In this document: positions 11,132 to 21,464 of the stretch, piece after piece | Layout of the letters: each line of letters starts with the position of its first letter | Numbering within the stretch: position 1 is the first letter of the stretch | Assembly: GCF_028583425.1 (NCBI RefSeq) | Contig: NC_072801.1 | Location: forward strand, 25,006,001-25,070,000 | DNA length: 64,000 bases | Reading direction: 5' to 3' | Source: Eublepharis macularius | Lineage: Eukaryota > Chordata > Lepidosauria > Squamata > Eublepharidae | Made by a program: the position numbers and the translations under genes | The notes under the pieces: generated by a model | What the model was told of the DNA's origin: nothing | What the model saw: only the letters and a program-made list of their open reading frames with translations | Database searches by the model: none

Positions 11132-11290
11132 GGGGAAGGGCTGTGGCTCAGTGGTAGAACATCTGCTTGGCACACGGAAGGTCCTAGGTTCAAACCCCCC
11201 ACCCCACCCCAGCATCTCCAGTTAAAACAATCAGGTAGGAGGTGCTGTGACCTGAGATCCTGGAAGAGCCACTGTTGTTCTATAAATACG
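11132..11290 (+). mobile_element. tRNA-derived SINE, 3'-truncated
   Basis: A box GGCTCAGTGGTAGAAC, B box GGTTCAAACCCCC, then the CATCTCCAGTTAAAA motif of the family described at 4285. Most of the 3' half is missing or diverged. It lies next to another copy in the same orientation. Confidence 0.7.
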
Positions 11291-11297
11291 CAGAGTT

Positions 11298-11510
11298 AGG
11301 AGGAGGGGCTGTGACTCACTGGTAGACATCTGCTGTGCTTGCAGACAATTCCAGGTTCAGTTCCCAGCATCTCCAGTTTAAAAGGCCAGGGAGTAGCTGA
11401 TGAGAAGGACCTCAGCCTAAGACCCTGGAGAGCAGCTGCCAGTTAGAGTAGACAATACGGACCTTGAGTGACCAAGAGCCTGACTCAGTAGGAAGCCGCA
11501 TCATGTGTTC
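11298..11510 (+). mobile_element. tRNA-derived SINE, near full length
   Basis: GGGGCTGTGACTCACTGGTAG (A box) and GGTTCAGTTCCC (B box) are followed by CATCTCCAGTTTAAAAGG, ACCCTGGAGAGCAGCTGCC and GTAGACAATACGGACCTTGA, ending in CATCATGTGTTC. It is the best uninterrupted copy of the family in the window. Confidence 0.8.
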
Positions 11511-12060
11511 TTGGGATTGTCAGAAGATTAGGCAACACAGCAGAGAGGCAAAGAAAAGTCTGGCCGTACAAAAGGAGAAGGCACCAACCTCCTGGAGTGA
11601 TGGTTGCCCAGACTGAGATTCCCACCACACACTAGCCCAAATCATGGTTACATCCTGATGATGGCAGTCCTCACAATGGTCCTGGCTCCAACATCATGTA
11701 CAAAGTAGCTGCACGTACGCAGGGATGCTTGAACACCTGCCAGTTCATCACAGCTTGTTTTCCAGTTGTGAACAGGGAGCTTATTTTTTGACATAGTGTC
11801 CATCTTTTCATTGACCTGTTCATGGCTATTCAATAAGTTGCTTTATCATATCCTTTCCTAATAACACACATCCAGTACAATGCAACTGTCTTTAAGTTCG
11901 TGCACCTTCTCACACAGCCCCATTGAGTTCTACTCCCCCCGCCTTAATTCATCACTGCTCTGCTGGGTACGCAATTGTTTAAACAGTTAAATCAATCACA
12001 AGGTACAAGCCACTCATAAAACGGTTTTTTTTAACCCTACCATTTGACATTTGTCTACAT
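11511..12060. other. No gene recognised
   Basis: Noncoding. It may include the 3' flank of the minus-strand Harbinger-type element that follows, but I cannot define its end. Confidence 0.4.
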
Positions 12061-12065
12061 AGTCC

Positions 12066-12434
12066 CTAGAGACTAACACTCGCATCCCCCCTCAGAATGC
12101 TGTCGAGCTCCCTGAAGTAGGGGCAGGTTGTAGGCGCGTTCCCAGATCGACCATTGTGTGCCATCACCTTCTTGTACTCCAGGCGCATGTTTTTGGTCTT
12201 CGAGCGGCACTCTGTAGCCGACCGCTTGTGGCCCCGCTCAGCCATCTGCCTCGAGATTTTCTCGAAGTAGTCCAAGTTCCGGTGGGTGTTTCTCAGAGCT
12301 TCCTGGATCTTCTCCTCACCCCAGAAGTGTAGGAGATCCATAATCTCTCTGTGTCGCCAGGATACTCCCCGCTTCCCAGCAACTGCCCCCCCGCTGGCCA
12401 TGCTGCTCCAAATACCCACGTATGCAACAAACAC
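12066..12434 (-). CDS. Trihelix/Myb-SANT-like DNA-binding protein, probably of Harbinger transposon origin
   Basis: An intact single-exon frame of 122 codons. The likelier start is Met12 (codon at 12399-12401), just before the domain. Residues about 22-115 form a Myb/SANT-like trihelix domain: RGVSW (Trp26), LLHFW (Trp38), a second helix around NLDYFEKISRQMAERGHKR, and the recognition-type helix TECRSKTKNMRLEYKK. Proteins of this type accompany the transposase in PIF/Harbinger elements and also occur as domesticated vertebrate genes. No Harbinger transposase is visible nearby, so this is probably a remnant or part of a nonautonomous element. The frame ends soon after the domain, shorter than typical family members. 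Whether it is expressed is unknown; origin in Harbinger is an inference from the domain. Confidence 0.6.
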   Translation of the reverse strand: MFVAYVGIWSSMASGGAVAGKRGVSWRHREIMDLLHFWGEEKIQEALRNTHRNLDYFEKISRQMAERGHKRSATECRSKTKNMRLEYKKVMAHNGRSGNAPTTCPYFRELDSILRGDASVSL

Positions 12435-12980
12435 CGGCGTTGGCTACTGTGCTTGCGAGTTGGGAATTCTCTCGTCCCTAGGATGGGGCCCCTCAAAGCT
12501 CCTCAAATCAGCGTGCAAGGGAGTTCAGGTCAAAGGTCGACAATACGTGGCGTTGCGGGATTCTTTGAGAGGAACAAAATGGCGACCGCACTAAAAACGA
12601 AGAAGAGGCGAAGAAGCGCAAGTGCGCCTTTTGAGATGTTTCGCAACATCGATAAATGTTTTCTGGGAAACAAAAAAAAATTTCCAGCCGCACGGAGAAA
12701 GGCAAGAATGGCAATTCCTTGCCGTTCTTTGCCGAAGTGCGCATTTTCGCACGTCGATCAACGCATTCCCGTTCTTGCGCAAATTGCGCCCGGTTTTTTA
12801 AAAAAAAAATGGCCTCGCCATCGGCCGGCGGGGGGGAAAGGGGCAGGCCTCTGAGCGGTGACGGGGCGTCGCGAACAGTACAAACCCGTACTCGGATGTT
12901 CACACCGGCAGCCTATATCACGGAACAAGGCGCCATGAAGCGCAGGTAAGATGGGACGGGATATAACGGGTGTGAACGGG
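12435..12980. other. CpG-rich flank upstream of the trihelix ORF
   Basis: CpG density is clearly higher than in neighbouring sequence. Several short inverted motifs are present (TTGCGCAAATTGCGC; GCGCAAGTGCGCC; TTTCGCAACATCG). It directly precedes the minus-strand ORF at 12066-12434 and may be its promoter or the other end of the transposon. No gene is recognised in it. Confidence 0.4.
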
Positions 12981-13404
12981 TTTGAACGGTGAAAAAGCGA
13001 AAGCACTCGCTTTATTAGTGCCCATCTGGAATCGGCCCTGGATTTGTTTGGATCAACAGTGTTTTCATGCATGCACCGTTCCACAAAAACCCAACACAAG
13101 CCTATATGGCAAGCGCTTGAGTCATTTGGTAACTAAACAACAGACCCAACGACTGTCTTGGGACTGATTGTCATAGTCAGACATGGAACATTCAACAGTT
13201 GAACTTGATCGCTGCAAATTTCACGGTACCCCTACATGTAGAAGCCAGTTTCCAACTTCTCAGGGCCAAGAAGAAAAAGATGGAGGGAGTCATGGAGCCC
13301 CTTGCCACCTTTTGCCATATGTTTATCCCTACTAATCCTTTCTCACCTTTACTTTGCCTAATGGTTTGAGAGAGGTAGGAATATGGATGAGTTCACTGGG
13401 AAGG

Positions 13405-13615
13405 AAATGGTGGTGGAATGTGCCATCAAGTTGCAGCTGATTTATGACAGCCCTGTGAAGTTTTCAAGGCAAGAGAGGAACAAAGGTGGTTTGCCATTGT
13501 CTGAGACTTCCTTGGTGGTCTTCAATCCAAGTACATATCAGGGCCAACCCTGCTAAGCCTCTGAGATGTGACCAGGTAGGGCTAGCCTGGGCCATCCTGG
13601 TCAGGGCTAAGAGAT
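13405..13615 (-). mobile_element. 5S rRNA-derived SINE, minus strand
   Basis: GGTGGTCTTCAATCCAAGTA followed by CAGGGCCAACCCTGCTAAGC and GAGATGTGACCAGGTAGGGC is the reverse complement of the 5S-derived head. The flank AAAGGTGGTTTGCCATTGTC is the tail shared with the copy at 8700. Confidence 0.8.
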
Positions 13616-14815
13616 ATGCACAGTCAAAGATAATCCAACACACAAGACCAGACATTTTATAGTTGCTCTTCCAGTTTTTACTTCCTGCCTTCAGGACAGA
13701 CTGGAAGTTGTCAGGGCCCATCTTGCACGTGACTTCTTTTCACCCAATAGGATGCTAGAGCAATCAGCCGATTGATTGGCCCTTGGGCATCAGCTAATTC
13801 CCCAAGCCAGGAGGATGCTGGGCTGTGGTGCCAGCACCCAAAATGGAACTTCGTGCCGTTCCCCACTCTGAAGCACTCTCCGGATGGCACAGAGCAACCC
13901 AGTGGTTGATCCGTGAGAGGGTTGCCATTTCAAGCTCCCTGGCACCTGTTTGGAACACCTGGCAGAGAGATACTGGCAGAGGGAGACTCTCCACAAGTGC
14001 CAGACAAGCACCATGGCATGGCGGTGTGATAAAACCACAGGAGCTTCATAGAGATGGAAGGGTGATGCGCCTGGACTGTGTGTGTGAATGAGAGAGAGAG
14101 AAATCGTGATGGAATCCACATCAGGCTAATGAAACCATCGCTTATAATTCTATAAAAGACTGCTCGTATCTGTGGTGACACTGAGCGAATCTAGGCATGA
14201 ATAAATAACAAAAGCCCAATTGAGTTAACCTCTGGCTGATTGGAGCAGCTAAGCAAATTATCCTAAACTCCAAAGGATATTACAAAAGGCTGGAAGGGGT
14301 TGGAGAGGAGAGTTAATTCAGTGGGTCTGGTGCGAACCTCTTTCCAGAGGAGCAAGTGTTTCATTTCATTCTTGGAAGCTGGAGTACTGAATCAGATTTT
14401 CTAGGAAGAAGGGAGAGACAGAGAGCTGAGACAGCCGGTGAGAGGAGAAATTCTGTGCTTATATCTTCCTCCATTCCTCCCCCCAACCCAATGGAGAATT
14501 TTGTAGGAGCATTGGAAATCAGAGGTGGAAATACATCTTGGATTGCCATCTCCTTCCAATACCAGGTTTTCTTGTAAATGAGAAAGATCACACAAGCAAA
14601 ATCAGGATTGCATATGGCTTCTACTTGACCTCATCTATGAATCTGTCCCTCTCTCTTTCCACTGTTGCCCCACCAGCTCTGAACACACTAGCTACGGATT
14701 CTCACCCAGATGGTTAGCTCAGCTTCCTGGACCCTCTTTCTTCTGATGAGGATCTTAACAAAACAGTTTTGACTTCTGTAACTGCACACATATTGCGACA
14801 AGGAAAAAAAGTTTG
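13616..14815. other. No gene recognised
   Basis: Several open frames of about 60-110 codons overlap on both strands at 13790-14120, but none has a known domain. No repeat family is identified. Confidence 0.4.
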
Positions 14816-14826
14816 CAATTGAGGGA

Positions 14827-15030
14827 TCCAGAGTTAGCCGTGTTAGTTTGTAGTCACAAAATAGTAAAGAGTCCAGTAGCACCTTTAAGACTAACCAATT
14901 TTATTGGAGCATAAGCTTTCGAGAGCCACAGCTCTCTTCATCAGAGGCCTCTGATGAAGAGAGCTGTGGCTCTCGAAAGCATATGCTACAATAAAGTTGG
15001 TTAGTCTTAAAGGTGCTACTGGACTCTTTA
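14827..15030. mobile_element. Foldback (palindromic) repeat
   Basis: The left arm AGAGTCCAGTAGCACCTTTA...GAGCCACAGCTCTCTTCATC and the right arm GATGAAGAGAGCTGTGGCTC...TAAAGGTGCTACTGGACTCT are near-perfect inverted copies meeting at about 14947. The left arm alone carries the extra head GTTAGCCGTGTTAGTTTG. CAATTG occurs at both flanks (14816-14821, 15031-15036), a possible core of the target duplication. Confidence 0.75.
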
Positions 15031-15044
15031 CAATTGGAGAATGT

Positions 15045-15230
15045 GTATCTCCATGTCAAAACACCTGCTTTGCACCCTGAAGGTCCCAGGTGGAGTCCCC
15101 GGCATCTCCAATCAATAAGGAAGGTGTAGACCTGAGACCCTGTAGAGCTGCTGCCAGTCAGAGTACACAATGCTGACCTTGATAAACCACGAGTCCTGCT
15201 CAGGATAAGGCAGCTTCATGTGTTCATGCG
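15045..15230 (+). mobile_element. tRNA-derived SINE
   Basis: A diverged 5' head with CTGCTTTGCACCCTGAAGGTC, then CGGCATCTCCAATCAATAAG, GACCTGAGACCCTGTAGAGC and AAGGCAGCTTCATGTGTTC, as in the family at 11298. The A box is degraded. Confidence 0.7.
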
Positions 15231-15314
15231 TCCCATTCTCCAATCAGTGAAAACTGAGACAATAAAGAATTCTTTCACAGGATACAGACTTGGAGATGTA
15301 TCAAGCTGCGATAA

Positions 15315-15432
15315 TCTGTTTGTAGCAGTGGAAAAGAGCAATAGACCAGTAGCACCTATAAGACTAACAAAATTAGTGGTGGGGTATGAGCTTTCAGAAA
15401 CCACAGCTCACTTCTTCAGAAAGGGATTTATG
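15315..15432. repeat. Single arm of the foldback repeat family
   Basis: GACCAGTAGCACCTATAAGA and AGCTTTCAGAAACCACAGCT match one arm of the element at 14827. The mirror arm is absent, so it is a half element. Confidence 0.6.
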
Positions 15433-17005
15433 ATATCCTTGTAATAAACTGTGTCTCCAGAGCTGAGCACGATGAGAGCTCACCACTGGAGGAGGAGAAG
15501 CGGGCGCACAGGAAGGAAACGTTGGCCATTAGAACGACAGTATCCTCTCAATTTCAAATCTGGCTGCCTCATCAGTTCTGCTGTAGGTCCCCTTCTCGAT
15601 TCACACTGCCGGGCAAAACTGGTTATGCCACCCCCAGCCCAGCATATGGGTGTGACTCACATTCCAGATGTTCGGAATGGCCCATTTGTGTTCATTATCT
15701 CCCAATGCATAGCACTGCACAACTAAGCGGCATGACTCACACCAGCAGGAAGTCGCTTTTGGGTTTCCTGAATACAAAATATGGATTTTGTTGTTGTTGT
15801 TCCATCTGTCGGCATTTGCATTTCCCAATAGTTTTGACCGGCCAACATAGTTTGCGTGTATATTCTTCTGTAGGAGGAGTGTACCAACAAAGGCAGGGCC
15901 TTTCACTCTCAAAAACAGTTGGGGTCTCTGAGCTGCCGATGGATCCTTCTCCCATCAGGTAAAGAATGTGTCAGTGTAGCGTACCCCCCCACACACACAC
16001 ACATACCCGGCGGCGATCCTGCTCCTTTCTGCCCTGCGTACGTTGCCTCGGGCTATCTCATCTCCACTGGAACTCTTTTGCAGGCTCTCTGGGGGAAAAA
16101 AACATGGTGGGATGCAAAATATACAGGGAAATAATTGCAGGGACGCCTGCTTGCTGAAGCCACCCCGGGGCCATGTAAATACTAGGAAAAAGAGGGATGG
16201 GGGGGGGGTTGAAAAAAAACTAGCTTTCTCCTTCTGATGTGCTCTTCCAGAATCAGAAACTCATTTCTCACCAATAACGAGGATGGCGGTGTGTGCTCCT
16301 ATTCTGCAGGAGCACTGGGAAAGTGCCCAATGCAGTCAAGGGGCCCACCATTCAGCCGACAGGAATGACAGCTTTGTCTATAAACAAATCACGTTTCTAG
16401 CTCTTGTGGTTGAGAGGATAGGCTTGTAATGATGTGGGCAACGGGAATGGGCTCTCATGCCCCAGTGTACGGGGTTAAAAAATGGTGTCAGGCTATGGAT
16501 GACAGGATACGGTAGACCGGGCTCTGTACCATTGCAACAAGAAATCCAAGCTCTTGGGTAAATGGTTTCATTCAGAAGTCCAGTCTTTGCCATATATATG
16601 TCCATAGAATACTAAGAGGCAAAAAAGCATCTAGCAGTACATCGTTCCTTGACAGGAATGGCAACTTGAAGAAAGTACAAACTCTAAATACGCACTCATT
16701 TCCCCCCTCCCACAGATTAGTGCAGAAACTGGTCTGGGAATGCGTGGAAGTAAACTACAGCATTTCAGACATCACAAGGTCACGTCGGTGAGCCTCAAAA
16801 GAAGAACAGGTAAGACAGCCGTGTTCTCAGTCTGCTGAGGAAAGCTATGGTTATGGTTAGAGCATCTGGGAAATGACATCAGGCTACAGCTACAGCATTA
16901 GCAATGATTCAATACAGAGAGCAATGGAATGGATGTAGGGGTACAGACATGACAAATGGAGTGGAAGAGCAGTAGTGTGAGAGGGAACGAATGCACACAC
17001 ACACA
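15433..17005. other. No gene recognised
   Basis: Noncoding by inspection, with short C, G and CA runs near 15985-16005 and 16200. Open frames at 15451-15962 lack domains. Confidence 0.4.
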
Positions 17006-17009
17006 AAGC

Positions 17010-17190
17010 TGTCTTATAACTGCATCAGACCATTGGTCCATCGAGGTCAGTATTGCAAACTCACATGGGCAGCAGCCCTCCAGGTTGAGGCCTTTCACAT
17101 CATCTGCTACCTGAACTTTTTAGGAGATGCTGGGGATTGAACCTGGGACCTTGTGCATGCCAAGCAAATGCTCTGCCACAGAGAACAGTC
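17010..17190 (-). mobile_element. tRNA-derived SINE, minus strand
   Basis: GGGGATTGAACCTGGGACC is the inverted B box, and GTGCATGCCAAGCAAATGCT and GCTCTGCCACAGAGAACAGTC the inverted head. GCATCAGACCATTGGTCCAT is the inverted tail. Same family as 11298-11510. Confidence 0.8.
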
Positions 17191-17557
17191 CCTCCCCTTG
17201 TGCCTCTCACTATTAGATAATGGCTGCTTCCCAAATAAACCATTTAATTTCATGTTAAATGTAGGGATGCCGTAGACTATGCAGTAAACACGTTCAATAA
17301 ACGAGTAAATTGTGTTCGACAGCCCCAATCACCCATGAACCAAATCTCCAATCTATTCATCTGTCACGAACAGCTGCCAGTCAGCTTTATATCTGCACAG
17401 TAACTGTGAGGGTAGTTTCCTTTTGGTGAAGGTCGTTTCCTTTGCCATGAAGGTTTTTTGTATTGACACAGATAATTCTACCAGGAGTCATGTATAGGCA
17501 TTGAATTGGTGTGGAGAACTATGCATCCCATAAGGCTGCATGAAAATATGCATGTGC
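17191..17557. other. No gene recognised
   Basis: Nothing recognised apart from a local repeat of GTTTCCTTTTGGTGAAGG / GTTTCCTTTGCCATGAAGG near 17415-17450. Confidence 0.4.
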
Positions 17558-17568
17558 TAAATAACACC

Positions 17569-17927
17569 AGGAGCCCGGTGGCGCAGAGTGGTAAGCTGCG
17601 ATACTGCAGCCCAAGCTCTGCTCACAACCTGAGTTTGATCCTGGTGGAAGCAGGTTCAAATAGCCGGCTCAAGGTTGACTCAGCCTTCCATCCTTCCGAG
17701 GTCAGTAAAATGAGTACCCAGTTTCCTGGGGGTAAAGTGTTAGATGATTGAGGAAGGCAATGGCAACCCACCCTGTAACAAAATCCGCAAGGAAACCTCG
17801 TCCCCCCATGGGTCAGTAATAACTCGGTGCTTGCACAGGTGCTTGCACACTACTTTTACCTTTTATTTTTTTTATTTTTTGAAAAAAAATTATTGGTGAG
17901 TATATACTCACCACTACTTTTACCTTT
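17569..17927 (+). mobile_element. Sauria SINE with target duplication
   Basis: Head GGAGCCCGGTGGCGCAGAGTGG, B box CCTGAGTTTGATCCTGG, body GGCTCAAGGTTGACTCAGCC, Bov-B-like tail GGTCAGTAATAACTCGGTGC. The flanking direct repeat TAAATAACACC is at 17558-17568 and 17928-17938. The tail is unusual: about 65 extra T/A-rich bases with a short palindrome (GGTGAGTATATACTCACC) lie between the first and second TACTTTTACCTTTT, suggesting a 3' extension or a later small insertion. Confidence 0.85.
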
Positions 17928-17938
17928 TAAATAACACC

Positions 17939-18590
17939 GAGCAATAAGGTTTTCTTTTAAATAGTGTTTATTTATGATCACTGGTGGATTGATTGAGTCG
18001 CTCCGTATTTATTTGTATGATTGGCTGCCGAGAGACATAAAGTGACAACAGGACTTTGAGGGGCGGGACTAGGACTCCCATTGGGCTGTGTGTAGTGTAC
18101 TGTTGGAATACATGAAAAACAAGCTGGCGATCAGGCTCAAACAGTTAGTGAGCAGCCAAACCATCCGACAGAACATCAGCTTCCTGTTCCATGAAGAGAT
18201 GGTGAGCCTGACTGAAAGGTGTTTGAGCATCCTTGGTTTTAAAAAATCGGTTGTTAAGGTTTCTGGGGTCAGAGATACCCAGAGTGCCACATATACTACT
18301 CTGCCTGCCAGGTAGAAGTTATGTGGATATGTGCTTTTTGCACAGAGCTCGTGGCTTTTAGGGAATGAATTTGTACCCATTAGGCTAAGATTTCTTACCT
18401 AGAGAAGCTGAAAGAGGCAGAGAGAGATGTAGATGAGACTTTAATGGATGCGCTAGAGGTATTCTGCTCCTCTAGTGACACTTCTTTTGCTGACGGAGAG
18501 AAGGAGGGTGTCGGGATAGGAGGGCACCAGGCTGAAAAGGGGGACACGATCTCTTAGAAGGGCCCCCGTTCCTCAGATGATGAAGCAACA
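17939..18590. other. Unrecognised stretch with short open frames
   Basis: Includes a 75-codon plus-strand frame (18088-18315) and, separately, an open stretch at 18384-18557 whose translation is acidic and Ser-rich (KEAERDVDETLMDALEVF). I cannot assign either; they may be remnants of a coding sequence or chance. Confidence 0.3.
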
Positions 18591-18606
18591 TCTTCTCACA
18601 AAGATA

Positions 18607-18758
18607 GCTTCACGTGGGTCTATCGTAAAAGAACAAGATTCCAGTCCAGTAGCACCTTAAACACCAACAATATTTGCCAGGGATGAAAGGCGCTTTGATT
18701 CTCAAAAGCTTATACCCTGGAAAATATTGTTAGGTCTTTAAGGTGCTACTGGACACAG
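18607..18758. mobile_element. Foldback repeat, short copy with long target duplication
   Basis: Arms GTCCAGTAGCACCTTAAACA and CTTTAAGGTGCTACTGGAC are inverted, with TTTGATTCTCAAAAGC near the centre. Flanks TCTTCTCACAAAGATA (18591-18606) and TCTTCCCACAAAAATA (18759-18774) match at 14 of 16 positions. Confidence 0.7.
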
Positions 18759-18774
18759 TCTTCCCACAAAAATA

Positions 18775-20495
18775 CCCTTCTGGGGATTGGAGATGTTTGA
18801 TAGAGGGAGTTTCAATCCTGGGAACATAGAGAGGTGGGTCTGTGATGGGGGCTGACTACATGGGGACCTGCTTGCAGACTGTGGGCTGGATCCTGTGATC
18901 TGTTGGGCAGAAGGTGCCAGTCACCCACATGGCCTGCAACTAACCTGCTGCTCAGTATTAGAGCCAGGTTAGGGCTGGAGCAGCCCCTGAGGAAGGTACA
19001 TTAGATCTCTCTTGTTGTACCCCCCACTTTGGTTAGCTGGAACCTCTCTCTGTTTCACCAATACCGTAATCTTGTCAGATCATCCCTCACCTCCAGTCTC
19101 CACCAAAGGCTGCAGCTTGTAGGCTGGAAGTCTCGGGGGTAAGGCGTGCAATGAATCAAAATAAAAAAAATAACTCGATTTCTGCCACAGACAAAACAAA
19201 CACTAAAAACGATCGAGCAAGGCGCAGAGAAGTAATAACCTGTAAACTAATAAACTGACCAGACACTTTGATAGCACAGTTCTCCCACAAGCGGCAACTG
19301 TTAATGGCCATTCTGAACCACGAAGCTTATAGTTTTGTACAGAAGGAAAAAAATATTTCCACGCTGCAGCCGATCTCGGGGGCGTGCTCTGTTTGCTCCA
19401 AGTATCACTCCTCACAAAGTACAGTCAGTATCGATCACCGAAAACGACCTTCGCCTCGCCCCCAAGCTCATCCTGCTCCCGAAAAACAGGGCCGAAAATG
19501 TTCAAGAACGTTTTTAAAAAAGCACTGCACCAAAGACATGGAGGAGGGAAAAAATCACATACACCTAAATAAATAATGAAGGGAGTCTAAAAAATCGTCA
19601 CGACTGCAGGCAATTCTTGTTCCGGGCATACCAATCACAACTGAATGCTGCAACTCTCAAGGGTCTTTACCGCTGAAAATCTTAAAGCTTTAGTTTTAGG
19701 ATAGACCCAAATGCCACTTGAACGGTTTTGTGCTTGCCTGTTTGACAGCTCAGCTGATTGGTCTGCAGCCTAGCATCAGGGCATTATCCAGATTTTTACA
19801 GCATGGGGCCTCCTGTGTACAAAAGGATGTGCTCTATCCACAGGGTCAGAATTTTGGCAAGCAAATGGAAAAGGTTTTATCCCTAAATCCTTAGCCATGT
19901 TCCCCGAAAGTTTGAAGGTTAGCAGTAACAGATACAGAACTGATTTGCTCTATGGTCAAGAATAAATTAAAGTGTTTACTGATTTGTCTTTCCTATTTCC
20001 ATTTCCATTTATTGACAGCTCTTGGCATTATCTGTGCCTAGGAAGGAATCTTTCTGAAAGGCTGCAAGAAGCAAGACCAGAAAGGAACGATCCTTGGAAC
20101 GCAAAGAAAGGCGGCATTGACTACAGCGGCAGAAGGAAAGAGAAGAAGGCATCCATTACTGTTCAGGGAAAGACAAGAAGCGCTTCCATTACTGTTTAGG
20201 GAATGCCTTTGAACGAAGCCGATTTTTCCATGGAACTCTGCTGCCCTCTAGACGGATACTTCAATTAACTGCAGCACAACATTTCTACCACAACCTCCAC
20301 CTTCCAAAGGCGTGTTTTTGGGGGAGTGGGGGAGGCCTGCTCACCTATAACATAATTATTAATCAATTAAGCATTCTCCATTTTAATCACATCGCTGTCA
20401 GCATCTTCACATTACCAGAATCTCAGCATCAATCTCAGCATCACATTACCAGAATCTCAGAATCTCAGCATATGGGGGGAATGTTGGAAGAACCT
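18775..20495. other. No gene recognised
   Basis: A local duplication of CATTACCAGAATCTCAG occurs at about 20410-20470, as does an imperfect repeat of AGGAAAGA..AAGAAGGC/GCATCCATTACTGTT-like sequence at 20130-20200. No coding feature is recognised. Confidence 0.4.
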
Positions 20496-20499
20496 TTTG

Positions 20500-21210
20500 G
20501 ATTAAACCAAAGCACCTTCTAACTCAGCATCCTCTTATCCCCAATGACCAACCAGATTCCATAGAAAACCCACAAGCAGGACACAGAGGCCAAAGCAACT
20601 AGGAATACTGCCTCTAAGCATGGAGGTTCCATTTAGCCATTTAGAGGGGAATGGATAAACATATGGAGCGGAGGTCCATCAGTGGCCATTAGCCACAAGG
20701 TGTAGATGGAACTCTCTGTCTAGGGCAGTGATGCTCTGTATTCTTGGTGTTTGGGGGAGCAATCAGTGGGAGGGCTTCTAGTTTCCCCCACTGGCAGACC
20801 TCCTGAGGACACCTGGTTTTTTGGCCACTTTGTGACACGGAGTGTTGGACTGGATGGGCCAACTTGGCTTCTCTTATAGTCTTATGAGGGCTTATAACCA
20901 TTGATGGACCCAGCCAGCATGAATTGGTCTGATCCCCTTTTAAATCCACCTAAGCTAGATCCTGTGGAAGTGAGTCCCTGAGATGAAGTTTTTTTCATCC
21001 ATCTGTCCTAAATCTCTTGCTCATCAACTTCATTGAGTGCCTCAAGTTCAACTGCTATGGAAAAGGGAGGTTCTCTCTCTTGACTTACCCCACCCACTGC
21101 AAGACTTTATAAATATGCTATCAGGTCCCCAGCCCTTTAATTGTATTTTCTCTCAATTGCAAAACACAAAACCCTTTAGACTGTTCTCGCAGGGAAAGCA
21201 TTTCAATTCC
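20500..21210 (+). repeat. Dispersed squamate repeat, interrupted
   Basis: Segments AACTCAGCATCCTCTTATCC, AAACCCACAAGCAGGACACA, CCCCTTTTAAATCCACCTAA and CCATCTGTCCTAAATCTC follow in the order expected for a common squamate dispersed repeat. A second repeat at about 20645-20890 (CGGAGTGTTGGACTGGATGG, then TTGGCTTCTCTTATAG) interrupts it. Classes are not assigned. Confidence 0.5.
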
Positions 21211-21464
21211 TCGGCTGTCACTTTCTGCACTTTTCCCAGCAGTATGATTTACTTTTGGAGGATGGCCATGTAACCGGAAGGGCCTTGTAATGCTGCATGG
21301 AAGGTAGAAGATCCCAAGAACACTTTCTACTGGGCAGGCTACAATTAAACACTCTCTTTTTTTTTAAAGAAAAAAATCAAAGAAATCTATAATCGCTGTC
21401 GGAAGAAACATTAATAGGAAACTGAGATACAAGTGTCACACTGCATTTTTTTCTGGGATGGGGT

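Noticed and set aside
11132-11200. Functional tRNA genes at the A/B-box matches
   Set aside because: The promoter boxes are followed by SINE bodies and no complete cloverleaf; the same sequence recurs at seven loci.
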